From JACCTH01 sp050741915 (lineage in GTDB: Bacteria > Actinomycetota > Acidimicrobiia > Spongiisociales > ZC4RG35), in assembly GCA_050741915.1 (NCBI GenBank), contig JBOGEX010000162.1:1-35620 (forward strand): a stretch of DNA of 35,620 nucleotides, written 5' to 3'. The notes under the pieces were generated by a model. That model did not search any database and was not told the origin of the DNA. It saw only the letters and a list, made by a program, of their open reading frames with translations. The position numbers and the translations under genes were made by a program. Below, piece by piece: positions 16,591-24,140 of this stretch. The number at the start of each line of letters is the position of its first letter. Position 1 is the stretch's first letter.

Positions 16591-17274
16591 TTAGCGCCGC
16601 TTGGAATCGCGGCGATGGACGGAGCTCTGCGCCAGCATTTCGAGGAAGGCCTTGGCCGAATCCTCAACATGGGCCCGGGTTATCGCCTCGGCGCCGTCTT
16701 CGTCCCCTTCCCGAATCACCTCCAAGATCCGGACGTGCTCGGGCCAGGAGACTGGTGCCCGAGCTCGAACCTGCGTATTGAAGATCCACTCGATCTTGGC
16801 GGGCAGGTTGGCCACCAACTCGTAGAGATACTGATTGCCCGATGCTTCTCCGAGGGCCACATGAAATGCCTGGTGAAGCTCTGGCATTGCGTCCCGGTGG
16901 CCGGCCTTGACCGCTTGCCGGCCGCTGGTGAGGACATCTTTCAGGGAGCCGAGAGATTCAGGGTGGCGCCGCCTCGCTGCCAGGCGCGCGGCCAGTCCCT
17001 CGAGAGTGCTTCGAACTTCGAAGAGTTCGACAGCTTCTTCTGGAGAAACCTGGGCTACGGACGCGCCCCGTCGGGGCACCAGGTCGACAAAGCCTTCCGC
17101 CTCGAGAAGGCTCAGGGCCTCGCGAACTGGCATCCGTGACACTCCCAGCCTGGAGGCGAGTTCGTCCTCCACCAGTCGGTCGCCCGGTTCGACGTCGCCC
17201 GCGAGAATCCAGGCCCGGATTTCATCCGCCACCGAGGCTCGAAGAGAGCGATGTCGTTTGCCAAGTGCTTCCAT
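16591..17274 (-). CDS. GntR-family (FCD/FadR subfamily) transcriptional regulator
   Basis: This regulator of about 227 residues resembles the one at 9790. The winged helix is LASRLGVSRMPVREALSLLEAEGFVDLVPRRGASVA, almost identical in the recognition helix (SR-PVREAL). The FCD domain has LHQAFHVALGEASGN, WPEHVRILEVI and RAHVEDS; histidine replaces the common aspartate ahead of FH. The ATG at 17274 is used (an adjacent TTG is one codon upstream). It lies between two diverging operons, the dimetal oxidase to the right and GlcG-ALDH-ferritin to the left, and is the obvious candidate regulator of both. Confidence 0.9.
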   Translation of the reverse strand: MEALGKRHRSLRASVADEIRAWILAGDVEPGDRLVEDELASRLGVSRMPVREALSLLEAEGFVDLVPRRGASVAQVSPEEAVELFEVRSTLEGLAARLAARRRHPESLGSLKDVLTSGRQAVKAGHRDAMPELHQAFHVALGEASGNQYLYELVANLPAKIEWIFNTQVRARAPVSWPEHVRILEVIREGDEDGAEAITRAHVEDSAKAFLEMLAQSSVHRRDSKRR

Positions 17275-17378
17275 CAATTGCTCGAATCGTGCGGATGCTA
17301 GGAAGGCCTACGTCATCTACTGAGTATCGGCTGGGCTACCAGAGGTTGCACTCAAGGGCGGCCAGCATCCAACGCCGT

Positions 17379-17407
17379 TTGACTTCTGAAACTGTATACG
17401 GTATACA
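17379..17407 (+). promoter_or_regulatory. Promoter and operator of the dimetal oxidase operon
   Basis: TTGACT (17379-17384), exactly 17 nt, then TATACA (17402-17407) forms a strong sigma-70-like promoter. A 15-bp perfect odd-centred dyad TGTATACGGTATACA (17393-17407) covers the spacer end and the -10, a repressor-type arrangement. The start codon follows at 17437 with AAAGGAGAGG as ribosome site. The divergently encoded FCD regulator is the likely ligand-responsive repressor. Confidence 0.78.
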
Positions 17408-17436
17408 AAAGACCAGGCAAGCCAAAGGAGAGGTTC

Positions 17437-18183
17437 ATGGCAGAACTACTAAGCAAGGATGATTTCCGCGTCGCACTCAAGGAGGCGATGAAAGGGCGCG
17501 AGGCCAAGGACGCTTCCTTCAGCCTGGCATGGTCGGGAGGGGACCTCAAGCGACATCACTTTGCCCGCTGGGCCGAGAATCACTTTCATTATGTTGGTCC
17601 GTTCGCTGATTATCTCGGTTATATCTACGGCAACGCCCCCGACTCCGCCACTGACGCCAAGGACTTCCTGTTGCAGAACATGTATGAGGAGGAACTGGCG
17701 GACATTCGCCACACCGACCTCCTGATTCGCTTCGCGGAAGCAAGCGGGACGACCCGGGAGCGGGTCGAGGACCCCCACAACATGAACCCGGTGACTCGCG
17801 GTTTGCAGGCCTGGTGCTATGCAACCTCGATGCGCCGCAACTGGGTCGTCGCAACAGCCGCCCTGATTGTTGGTCTCGAATCACAAGTTCCAGACATCTA
17901 TCGGCGCCAGTACCCGCCGCTGCTAGAGAAGTACGGATTCACCGAGGATGAGGCGGAGTTCTTCGAGCTCCACATCTCCTCCGATGAAGTACACGGTGAG
18001 CGCGGATACCAGATCGTCCTCAACTACGCCGATACGCCAGAGCTACAAGAAGAGTGTCTCGAGGCAGTACGTGATGCAGCTGACATGCGTTTCTCTTACA
18101 CGAAGGCGTTGTTTGACTATTACGTCAAAGGCGACATGCCCAGCGTCGATGAGCAGGATCTAGCTGGCATCGGGTCGGTCTGA
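17437..18183 (+). CDS. Heme-oxygenase-like dimetal oxidase (HDO; TenA/PqqC/CADD fold)
   Basis: This 248-residue protein of the iron-containing redox enzyme group shares the all-helical TenA/PqqC fold. It carries a full candidate six-ligand metal set: E85 and H92 (EEELADIRH), E148 (GLESQVPDIY), H179, D183 and H186 (ELHISSDEVHGERG). Spacing E-x6-H, then H-x3-D-x2-H agrees with that recalled for CADD. TenA thiaminase and PqqC lack this set, so a dinuclear O2-activating enzyme (like UndA, BesC, SznF, CADD) is the best call. The reaction could be hydroxylation, N-oxygenation or oxidative C-C cleavage; the substrate is unknown. It leads an operon with a Rieske ferredoxin, a ferredoxin reductase-Rieske fusion and an SDR. 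Confidence 0.85.
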   Translation: MAELLSKDDFRVALKEAMKGREAKDASFSLAWSGGDLKRHHFARWAENHFHYVGPFADYLGYIYGNAPDSATDAKDFLLQNMYEEELADIRHTDLLIRFAEASGTTRERVEDPHNMNPVTRGLQAWCYATSMRRNWVVATAALIVGLESQVPDIYRRQYPPLLEKYGFTEDEAEFFELHISSDEVHGERGYQIVLNYADTPELQEECLEAVRDAADMRFSYTKALFDYYVKGDMPSVDEQDLAGIGSV

Positions 18184-18234
18184 AGTCCGAGGTCTGGGAG
18201 TAAGACCTGACACTCCGCTGAAGCGGGAGGTGGC

Positions 18235-18615
18235 GTGGCCGAATGGGTGAAGGTGGCGGATCTCAAAGAGCTCCGACGCCGAAAGAAGCTCCTGATCGAC
18301 GCCAATGGAACCGCAATGGCCCTGTTCCTTGACGACGGCTACGTCTACGCCCTCCGTGACATCTGCATCCACAAACAGAGAAATCTCTCGAAAGGCCTCG
18401 TTTTTCAGGGCAAGGTCATTTGCCCCGGACATCAGTGGGCTTTCGACCTTCCGACCGGCTGGGTCGACGAGTGGAGCGAATGTCAACCGACGTTTCCAGT
18501 GAAGGTGGAAGCTGGAGAGGTGTACGTTGACCCCGAGCCGCGGGTTCGAGCTGAGGCCCCCGCCGCGGAGGAGCGATGGCCGGTTGGACGTGGCGCCAAA
18601 GTCGAAGAGGCGTGA
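18235..18615 (+). CDS. Rieske [2Fe-2S] ferredoxin
   Basis: This 126-residue soluble Rieske protein has cluster ligands C44-x-H46 (CIHKQ) and C63-x2-H66 (CPGHQW), followed by FDLPTGW as in NirD/BphA3-like ferredoxins. There is no catalytic oxygenase domain, so it is an electron carrier. A charged tail of about 25 residues follows the domain. The GTG at 18235 has GGGAGG 4 nt upstream. A weak 6-bp hairpin (18190-18208) lies in the short gap after the oxidase gene. It probably passes electrons from the downstream reductase to the dimetal oxidase (inference). Confidence 0.9.
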   Translation: MAEWVKVADLKELRRRKKLLIDANGTAMALFLDDGYVYALRDICIHKQRNLSKGLVFQGKVICPGHQWAFDLPTGWVDEWSECQPTFPVKVEAGEVYVDPEPRVRAEAPAAEERWPVGRGAKVEEA

Positions 18616-18638
18616 CCCCGTGTGAATAGGAAGTCATC

Positions 18639-20201
18639 ATGAAGAGGTTCGTGTTAATCGGTGCCGGCCAGACTTCGGCGTCGGCCGCTAGAGCTCTGCG
18701 TCGGGAGGGCTTTGACGGCGAAGTCGTGATTGTCGGCGAGGAGCCTCATCCCCCCTATCAGCGCCCGCCTCTCTCGAAGGAATATCTCCAGGGAGCAGCT
18801 CCGCTCTCAGATGTCTGGTCAGTCGATCCGGCCTGGTACGAAGAGAACGGAGTCGAGTTGCGGCTCGGGGTCGAAGCCAAGGAGATCGACCGTGGCTCCC
18901 GCGATGTGATCCTGGTGGATGGATCACGGATCCAAAGCGATGCCGTGCTGATCGCCACCGGAGGGCGGGCGCGCCGACTTCCGGAGGTGGAGGGGGAAGG
19001 GATCCTTTACCTCCGCAACCTCGAGGAATGCGAACGACTCCGCACCCATCTCGGTCCAGGCCGACATCTAGTGGTAGTCGGAGCCGGTTTCATCGGTTCA
19101 GAAGTCTCCGCCTCGGCTCGGGGGGCGGGAACCGAGGTCACGGTGCTCGAGGCGCTCTCGGCTCCACTGGAACGGGTGCTGGGGACCGAGCTCGGACTGG
19201 TTTGCGGAGCCATCCATCGGGACTCCGGCGTCGATCTCCGCACCGAAACTGGAATGGAGTCGATCGAACAAACCGCGAACGGGGTCGTGGTGCGAACCAC
19301 CAAAGGCGATGCCATCGAGGGAGGGGCGGTCGTAGTCGGGATCGGCATGCAACCCAATGTCGAGATCGCCCGCGCATCGGAAATTACGGTTGGCAACGGG
19401 ATCCGAGTCGACGAGTTCTGCCGCACTTCGCTCGAGGGGGTGTTTGCTGCTGGAGACGTCGCCAACCACTACCACCCCATCTTCGACCGGCGGATGCGGG
19501 TGGAGCATTTCGACAATGCCACTCGCCAGGGCACCGCCGCGGCCCGCAACATGCTGGGGAAGCGCACGCCGTACGTTGACGCCCACTGGTTCTGGTCCGA
19601 CCAATACGACTACAGCCTCCAATATGTCGGTCATGCCGAGAAATGGGACCAGACCGTGGTCCGTGGGTCGGTCGACGACCGCGACTTTGTTGTCTTCTAT
19701 CTGCTCGATGGGCAGATCGAGGCTGCCTTCGCGATTGACCGCGGCTCCGACATCTTGGTGGCGAAATCGCTAATCACTGAGCGCCGCAAGATCGACCCCG
19801 CGATGTTGGCCGACGAAGACCAGGACCTTGGCGACCTTCTGATCCCACCGGAGACAGAGGCTGATGATGGCGTCAGCGGACCCGATTCCCTCGGGGAATT
19901 CGTGCGAGCCGCCCGCTCGGGTCAGGTCCCCGAAGGGATCGTTCGTCGTTTTGAGGTCAACGGCGTCGAGATCGCCATCGCCCGCTCGGGCGGCAAGGCC
20001 TACGCGATCCACAACCTCTGTACTCACCTCTCCTGCCACCTCGCCTCGGGCAAGGTTGACAACGGTGGCTTGATTTGCCTCTGCCATGGATCGGTCTTCG
20101 ACCTCGCCACCGGAGAACCCACCAATCCTCCAGCCACCAGGCCCGTCCGCACCTACCCCGTCAAGGAGGAGAACGGACAGGTCTACGTGTCTTTGCGCTA
20201 A
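18639..20201 (+). CDS. FAD/NAD(P) ferredoxin reductase fused to a C-terminal Rieske domain
   Basis: In this 520-residue protein, residues 1 to about 400 are a BphA4-like ferredoxin reductase: FAD motif LIGAGQTSASAARAL, substrate-side PPYQRPPLSKEYL, NAD motif VVVGAGFIGSEVSA, and FAD motif GVFAAGDVANHYHP. Residues about 420-520 are a Rieske domain with C461-x-H463 and C480-x2-H483. It oxidises NAD(P)H and could transfer electrons internally to its own cluster and then to the separate ferredoxin or directly to the oxidase. ATG is preceded by AGGAAG. It sits 23 nt after the ferredoxin gene. Fusion of reductase and Rieske modules is uncommon but known, as in AIF-like proteins (where the Rieske domain is N-terminal). 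Confidence 0.92.
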   Translation: MKRFVLIGAGQTSASAARALRREGFDGEVVIVGEEPHPPYQRPPLSKEYLQGAAPLSDVWSVDPAWYEENGVELRLGVEAKEIDRGSRDVILVDGSRIQSDAVLIATGGRARRLPEVEGEGILYLRNLEECERLRTHLGPGRHLVVVGAGFIGSEVSASARGAGTEVTVLEALSAPLERVLGTELGLVCGAIHRDSGVDLRTETGMESIEQTANGVVVRTTKGDAIEGGAVVVGIGMQPNVEIARASEITVGNGIRVDEFCRTSLEGVFAAGDVANHYHPIFDRRMRVEHFDNATRQGTAAARNMLGKRTPYVDAHWFWSDQYDYSLQYVGHAEKWDQTVVRGSVDDRDFVVFYLLDGQIEAAFAIDRGSDILVAKSLITERRKIDPAMLADEDQDLGDLLIPPETEADDGVSGPDSLGEFVRAARSGQVPEGIVRRFEVNGVEIAIARSGGKAYAIHNLCTHLSCHLASGKVDNGGLICLCHGSVFDLATGEPTNPPATRPVRTYPVKEENGQVYVSLR

Positions 20202-20204
20202 TTC

Positions 20205-20966
20205 GTGGACCTCGGCCTGGCTGGGAAGAGAGCCTTGGTGCTCGGCTCGTCGTCGGGCTTCGGCAAAGCCGTTGCCGCCGGCCTTCGCTGTGAAGGTGCT
20301 TCCGTAGCAATCAATGGCCGTGATGAAGATCGTCTGCAGGCGACCGCGGCCGAGATTGGCGCCATTGCAATACCTGGCGACGTTGCCACTGAGGTCGACC
20401 GGCTGGTAACGGAGGCGATCGAGGCCCTTGGTGGGCTTGAGATCATGGTGGTCAACACGGGTGGCGGTAAGCCCGGAGGGATTCTCGACCACACCGACGC
20501 TGCCGACGAGGCGGCCTTCGCCTCGATGCTGCGTCCGGCGCTCCGGGCCGCTCGCACCGCCGCTTCCGCTCTCCGTCGCGGCGCCAGCGGGCGTCTGATC
20601 TTTCTCACCGCTCGTTCTGTTCTCGAGGCCACGCCCGAGCTGGCGCTGTCGTCCGTATTTCGAAGCGGAGTGGCCGCCCTCGCCAGATCTCTTGCTCTGG
20701 AGCTGGCCCCCGACGTTTTGGTCAATGTCGTGGTCCCCGGCCAGTTCGACACAGATGCCTTCCGGGGCTTCGAATCGTGGCGAGCGGCTCATGAATCCAT
20801 GTCTGCAGAAGCGATGCGCACGGATCACCTCAAGGCCATCCCCCTTGGGCGCCTCGGTGACGCCAAGGAGCTAGCCGACGTCGTGGTGTTTCTGTGCTCG
20901 GCCCGAGCCTCGTACGTGACCGGTGCGGTGATCCGCGTGGACGGTGGGGCGGTCCGCGGCTTCTAA
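20205..20966 (+). CDS. SDR-family protein lacking the canonical Tyr-Lys pair
   Basis: The 253-residue Rossmann protein has the GSSSGFGKAVA cofactor loop, VNTGGGKPG in place of the NNAG motif, and C-terminal GAVIRVDGG. At the YxxxK position the sequence is SSVFR, so the catalytic Tyr and Lys are Ser149 and Arg153. This matches an SDR subgroup I recall with LSN..R-type sites (BKR-like), whose chemistry is unclear. The GTG at 20205 is only 3 nt after the reductase stop, so it is certainly in the same operon. It may still bind NAD(P) and act on the oxidase product by non-canonical catalysis, or be structural. Confidence 0.87.
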   Translation: MDLGLAGKRALVLGSSSGFGKAVAAGLRCEGASVAINGRDEDRLQATAAEIGAIAIPGDVATEVDRLVTEAIEALGGLEIMVVNTGGGKPGGILDHTDAADEAAFASMLRPALRAARTAASALRRGASGRLIFLTARSVLEATPELALSSVFRSGVAALARSLALELAPDVLVNVVVPGQFDTDAFRGFESWRAAHESMSAEAMRTDHLKAIPLGRLGDAKELADVVVFLCSARASYVTGAVIRVDGGAVRGF

Positions 20967-20972
20967 CCCGGA

Positions 20973-21251
20973 TCAGGTCGTGTGGTAGGCGTAGGGGTCC
21001 AGGACCGAGACTTCGGTGATCCGATCGACGGGCAGACCGTTGGTCTGGGCGGTGAGTCGGATCGCCTCCGGGCTGGGGGCGTCGTAGAGGCAGTAAGTCT
21101 TACCTCTTTCAATTGACACGTAGGAATGGACCCACGTCACATTGCGATCCGAGTTGCAAGCGACGATGGAGTGGAGAGCCTTCCTGCCTACGGGACCAGC
21201 GGGGACTTCTAAGCCGGCAGGAAAGCTTCTTTCAACCAGGTAGCGAGGCAT
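20973..21251 (-). CDS. DUF4242 family protein (SCO4226-like)
   Basis: This 92-residue protein matches DUF4242: MPRYLVERSFPAGL at the N-terminus, then VTWVHSYVSIERGKTYCLYDAPSPEAIR, ending in a ferredoxin-like beta strand. A Streptomyces homologue binds nickel, but physiological roles are mostly unknown. The ATG at 21251 has GAAGGAG 6 nt upstream. It is on the same strand as, and 81 nt downstream of, the LuxR-type regulator gene, so they may be co-transcribed. It converges with the SDR gene with a 6-nt gap. Confidence 0.85.
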   Translation of the reverse strand: MPRYLVERSFPAGLEVPAGPVGRKALHSIVACNSDRNVTWVHSYVSIERGKTYCLYDAPSPEAIRLTAQTNGLPVDRITEVSVLDPYAYHTT

Positions 21252-21332
21252 TTAGGACTCCTTCTTCAGACGGTGGAACCGTACGAAGACAAGCCCAGGA
21301 GCGCATCGGGGAGACTGCCTAGATTTGGCATA

Positions 21333-23921
21333 TCAGCCTCCCAAATCGGCCCAGCCTTTGGCAGCGGCCACCGCCACAGCCTGGGAACGGCTCGAGGCAT
21401 TGAGCTTGGAGAGGATGGCCGAAACGTGGTGGCCGGCAGTCTTTTCGGAGATGTACAGCTTTCCGGCGATACCGGCATTTGAAAGCCCTGCCGTCATCAG
21501 CTTCAGCACCTCTGCCTGACGCGAGGTGAGCCCGGCCGGGTGTCTCCTGGTGGTGGCCCGCCCCCCGCGCGGGATCCGTTTTACGCCCCGCCGGGTGAGC
21601 TCGAGGCGCAGGCCGCGAGCAGCTCCTTCGGCGCCAAGCCGAGCCATACTTGAAAAAACCGCATCAAGATCGGCGTCAGGGGATAGCGCTCGACAGATGG
21701 CTGCCTCCAGCGGAAAACCTTTGTCTTCGAACTTTTCAGCGGCTTTTTCGGGCTGGCCGCCCCATTCCAGGCCGGCGGGGCCTGGAATGTCGCCTTCGGG
21801 GGGATCGAAATCGAGCCGCCGAGCCCAGAACGCGAAAATGCCCCGCTCCCGCTTGTCGTCAGCCAGGTACCCGGAGGCGAGCACGGCCCGGTAGCGATCG
21901 CTGGCCGTAGTCCTGGGTAAGAGACCCAACCAAGCACCCTCCATGGCAAGTCGGCTCACCATGAGCCGCTCGCTCAATCCGCTGTCCTCGTCAATCCGTG
22001 CCAGCACTTCCTCGATCATCTCGGTGGATCTGGGATCACCGCGGCGAGCCCGCAACGTGGCGACCGTCGCCAACGCCTCAACTTCGGTAGAGATGCAAGT
22101 CCGTTGGCCGAGGACCCGCTCGAGGTTCTGGTCCGCATCCGCCCAGTGGCCGGTGGCAACGTCGATTGCCGCCACCGTTGTTAAAAGGGCGATATACCAG
22201 GCGTCGAGCTCACCGGCGCTCGTGTATTCGATGCCCCTGCCAAACCAGCGACGCGCTTCGTCCACGTCAAAGCTGAAGTAGTACGAGATTGCCAAGCTAT
22301 ACATCGCCCGCGCTACCGCATCGACCGCACGAACCTCGATACCAAGACGAATAGCTTCCTCAATCTGTTCACGTCCGGAGCGGTCGCTGAGCTGTAAGCG
22401 GGAGCCTCCGGCCGAAGTGGCGGCTTGGACCTCAATCCAGGGGGAGCCGGTAACTCGGGCAACTTCGACTGCCTCATCTGAATTTGCGATGCAATCTCGT
22501 TCAGCACCCATCATTCGATCCACCATGCCCAGTACGCAGAGGGCGAGGGCTAGTTCTTCTGAAGCCGGTTCCAGTCGCAGAACCTCGAGAGCTGTCATCG
22601 CCTCCCGTCGAGCCACGGCGATGTTGTTTTGGCGAGATTCAAAGAACGACACCCAAGCGCGAGCACGGGCCTGGTCGTGGAGGGTCTCGGTGAGATCAAT
22701 TCGCTGCCTAGATAGATCAATGGAGAGCTGGAATGAGTTGATCAGGTAATGCTCTATGGCGGCATCGAGGAGGCACCTTTGGAGGAGGTCGAGGTCCATG
22801 CCGGCCCTAAATTCGAGAGCGTTCGAGTAATGAAATGCGGCGTGTCGATGGGCGCTCGCCTTGACCGCATCCCGGGCCGCCTGGAGCGAATACTTCAGAG
22901 CCTTGTCGGCGTGGCCGGCGCCGATGCTGTGGTAAGCCAGTCGGGCGGTGTTCTGGGTGTTGTCGGCCCTACTCTCGAGGAAGGTCAGCAGGAAGTAATG
23001 AAGACTGGTCTTCAGCACTGGAGGGACGGACTGGACGAGACATTCACGGATGAGGTCGTGCCGGCATGTCACCTGTCCTCGCTCGGAAACGAGCATCCGC
23101 CTCTGAATTGCCAGGTCGACGTGGGTGCCGGCTTCAGAGTCGAGGCCCTTGAGAAGTTCGAGCTCGACACCCTCAGGACTCAATGCCACCAAGTAGAGAA
23201 GCTCGAGAGCGGCTTTCGGAAGCTGGCCGACGTTGGCGACGATGGCGTTTTCGATTGTCGGAGGCAGCTTCTTCTCCGGATGTCGCAACACTGCCTCGAC
23301 GAAAAACGGGTTCCCAAGGGTGGCTGCATGCACCTGTACTGGATCGAGGTCCAGGCCTTGAGTCAGTTGCTCCACGCCCCACATCGTTAGGGGTGGCAGG
23401 TCGATCCGGGTCGCCTCTCCCCCGAGATCGGCGATGACGAGTCTGAGGGGGTGGGTGAGGTCGATCTCCTCCAAGCGGAAGGTGACAATGAGACAGCTAC
23501 TGGTCGACTCGATTCTCCGCCCGAGGTAGCGAACCAGACCGAGGGTTGACTCGTCCGACCAGTGCAGATCCTCGATGATCAGAATGATCCGATCGTTCTT
23601 GAGGAGATCGAGCATCCCCGCCAGCACGGCCTGGCGACCTGACCCTGTCCGGATGTCGTTTCGCAGCTCATCGGGGAGGTCGTCGAGCACATCGAAGAGC
23701 GGAGCGAAGGGGGCCGGAACCCCCACCGGCTCGCAGGCTGCCGTCAGGACCCGGTAACGGTGGTCCAACCCGTCCACGAAAAGCTTGAGTAGGACGGTCT
23801 TTCCGAAACCGGCCTCGCCGGAGAGAAGCACGACACCACCCTGGTGCGCCGATTCGGCCACAACCTCGTCGAGGGCGTGAAGCTGGGCGTCTCTTTCGAC
23901 CAGCCGCCTGCTTCTGGTCAC
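21333..23921 (-). CDS. Large LuxR-family regulator with AAA-type ATPase (LAL/MalT-like)
   Basis: This ATP-dependent transcription factor has about 862 residues. The N-terminal NTPase has Walker A GEAGFGKT (residues 35-42 from the GTG) and Walker B LIIEDLHWSDES. A long alpha-helical TPR-like middle region (about 300-780) follows, then a C-terminal GerE/LuxR helix-turn-helix: LTSRQAEVLKLMTAGLSN then EKTAGHHVSAILSKLNASSR. GTG at 23921 is chosen because RRLVERDAQL is the usual beginning; a TTG at 23954 is possible. STAND regulators of this type sense small molecules or carbohydrates. Targets are not visible; the upstream repeat cluster and the downstream DUF4242 gene are candidates. Confidence 0.9.
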   Translation of the reverse strand: MTRSRRLVERDAQLHALDEVVAESAHQGGVVLLSGEAGFGKTVLLKLFVDGLDHRYRVLTAACEPVGVPAPFAPLFDVLDDLPDELRNDIRTGSGRQAVLAGMLDLLKNDRIILIIEDLHWSDESTLGLVRYLGRRIESTSSCLIVTFRLEEIDLTHPLRLVIADLGGEATRIDLPPLTMWGVEQLTQGLDLDPVQVHAATLGNPFFVEAVLRHPEKKLPPTIENAIVANVGQLPKAALELLYLVALSPEGVELELLKGLDSEAGTHVDLAIQRRMLVSERGQVTCRHDLIRECLVQSVPPVLKTSLHYFLLTFLESRADNTQNTARLAYHSIGAGHADKALKYSLQAARDAVKASAHRHAAFHYSNALEFRAGMDLDLLQRCLLDAAIEHYLINSFQLSIDLSRQRIDLTETLHDQARARAWVSFFESRQNNIAVARREAMTALEVLRLEPASEELALALCVLGMVDRMMGAERDCIANSDEAVEVARVTGSPWIEVQAATSAGGSRLQLSDRSGREQIEEAIRLGIEVRAVDAVARAMYSLAISYYFSFDVDEARRWFGRGIEYTSAGELDAWYIALLTTVAAIDVATGHWADADQNLERVLGQRTCISTEVEALATVATLRARRGDPRSTEMIEEVLARIDEDSGLSERLMVSRLAMEGAWLGLLPRTTASDRYRAVLASGYLADDKRERGIFAFWARRLDFDPPEGDIPGPAGLEWGGQPEKAAEKFEDKGFPLEAAICRALSPDADLDAVFSSMARLGAEGAARGLRLELTRRGVKRIPRGGRATTRRHPAGLTSRQAEVLKLMTAGLSNAGIAGKLYISEKTAGHHVSAILSKLNASSRSQAVAVAAAKGWADLGG

Positions 23922-24020
23922 GTTCGCGAGCCTACACCGATGGGAGGTAGCCAATCACCGATCGGCGTTGCGATCGGGAACACAGGATTGAAAAACTCAG
24001 CCGGTTGGGCGCGGGCACAA

Positions 24021-24132
24021 CAAATTTGGTGCAGGGCGACGGTTACTTCAGACGTAATTCGTTGCAGGGCGACCAACTGTTGGTCGTGGCGCGCCGAATT
24101 TGTGTGGAGGTGGTCGTGGTGCACCGAATTTG
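24021..24132. repeat. Cluster of four degenerate ~20-bp repeats in inverted arrangement
   Basis: Two direct copies (24021-24040, CAAATTTGGTGCAGGGCGAC; 24054-24073) are followed by two copies on the other strand (24083-24102 and 24113-24132, about 30 nt apart). Copies agree at 14-16 of 20 positions. The centre is a 7-bp dyad GACCAAC-T-GTTGGTC (24071-24085). The whole block occupies the 219-nt space between the LuxR-type gene and the truncated peptidase. It could be an operator array, a terminator-like structure, or the scar of a mobile repeat. Confidence 0.6.
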
Positions 24133-24140
24133 GTGACGAC

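Noticed and set aside
16591..16781. Plus-strand open frames opposite the second FCD regulator
   Set aside because: Composition is random and the regulator's winged-helix and FCD motifs are clear on the minus strand.
17437..18183. Thiaminase TenA or PQQ synthase PqqC as identity of the oxidase gene
   Set aside because: The six-ligand metal set fits the HDO group instead, and no thiamine or pqq genes are nearby.
19770..20828. Minus-strand open frame across the reductase end and the SDR gene
   Set aside because: No recognisable domain, and both plus-strand genes carry clear motifs.
24021..24132. Small CRISPR array
   Set aside because: Units are in both orientations, degenerate, with very short uneven spacers, and there are no cas genes.
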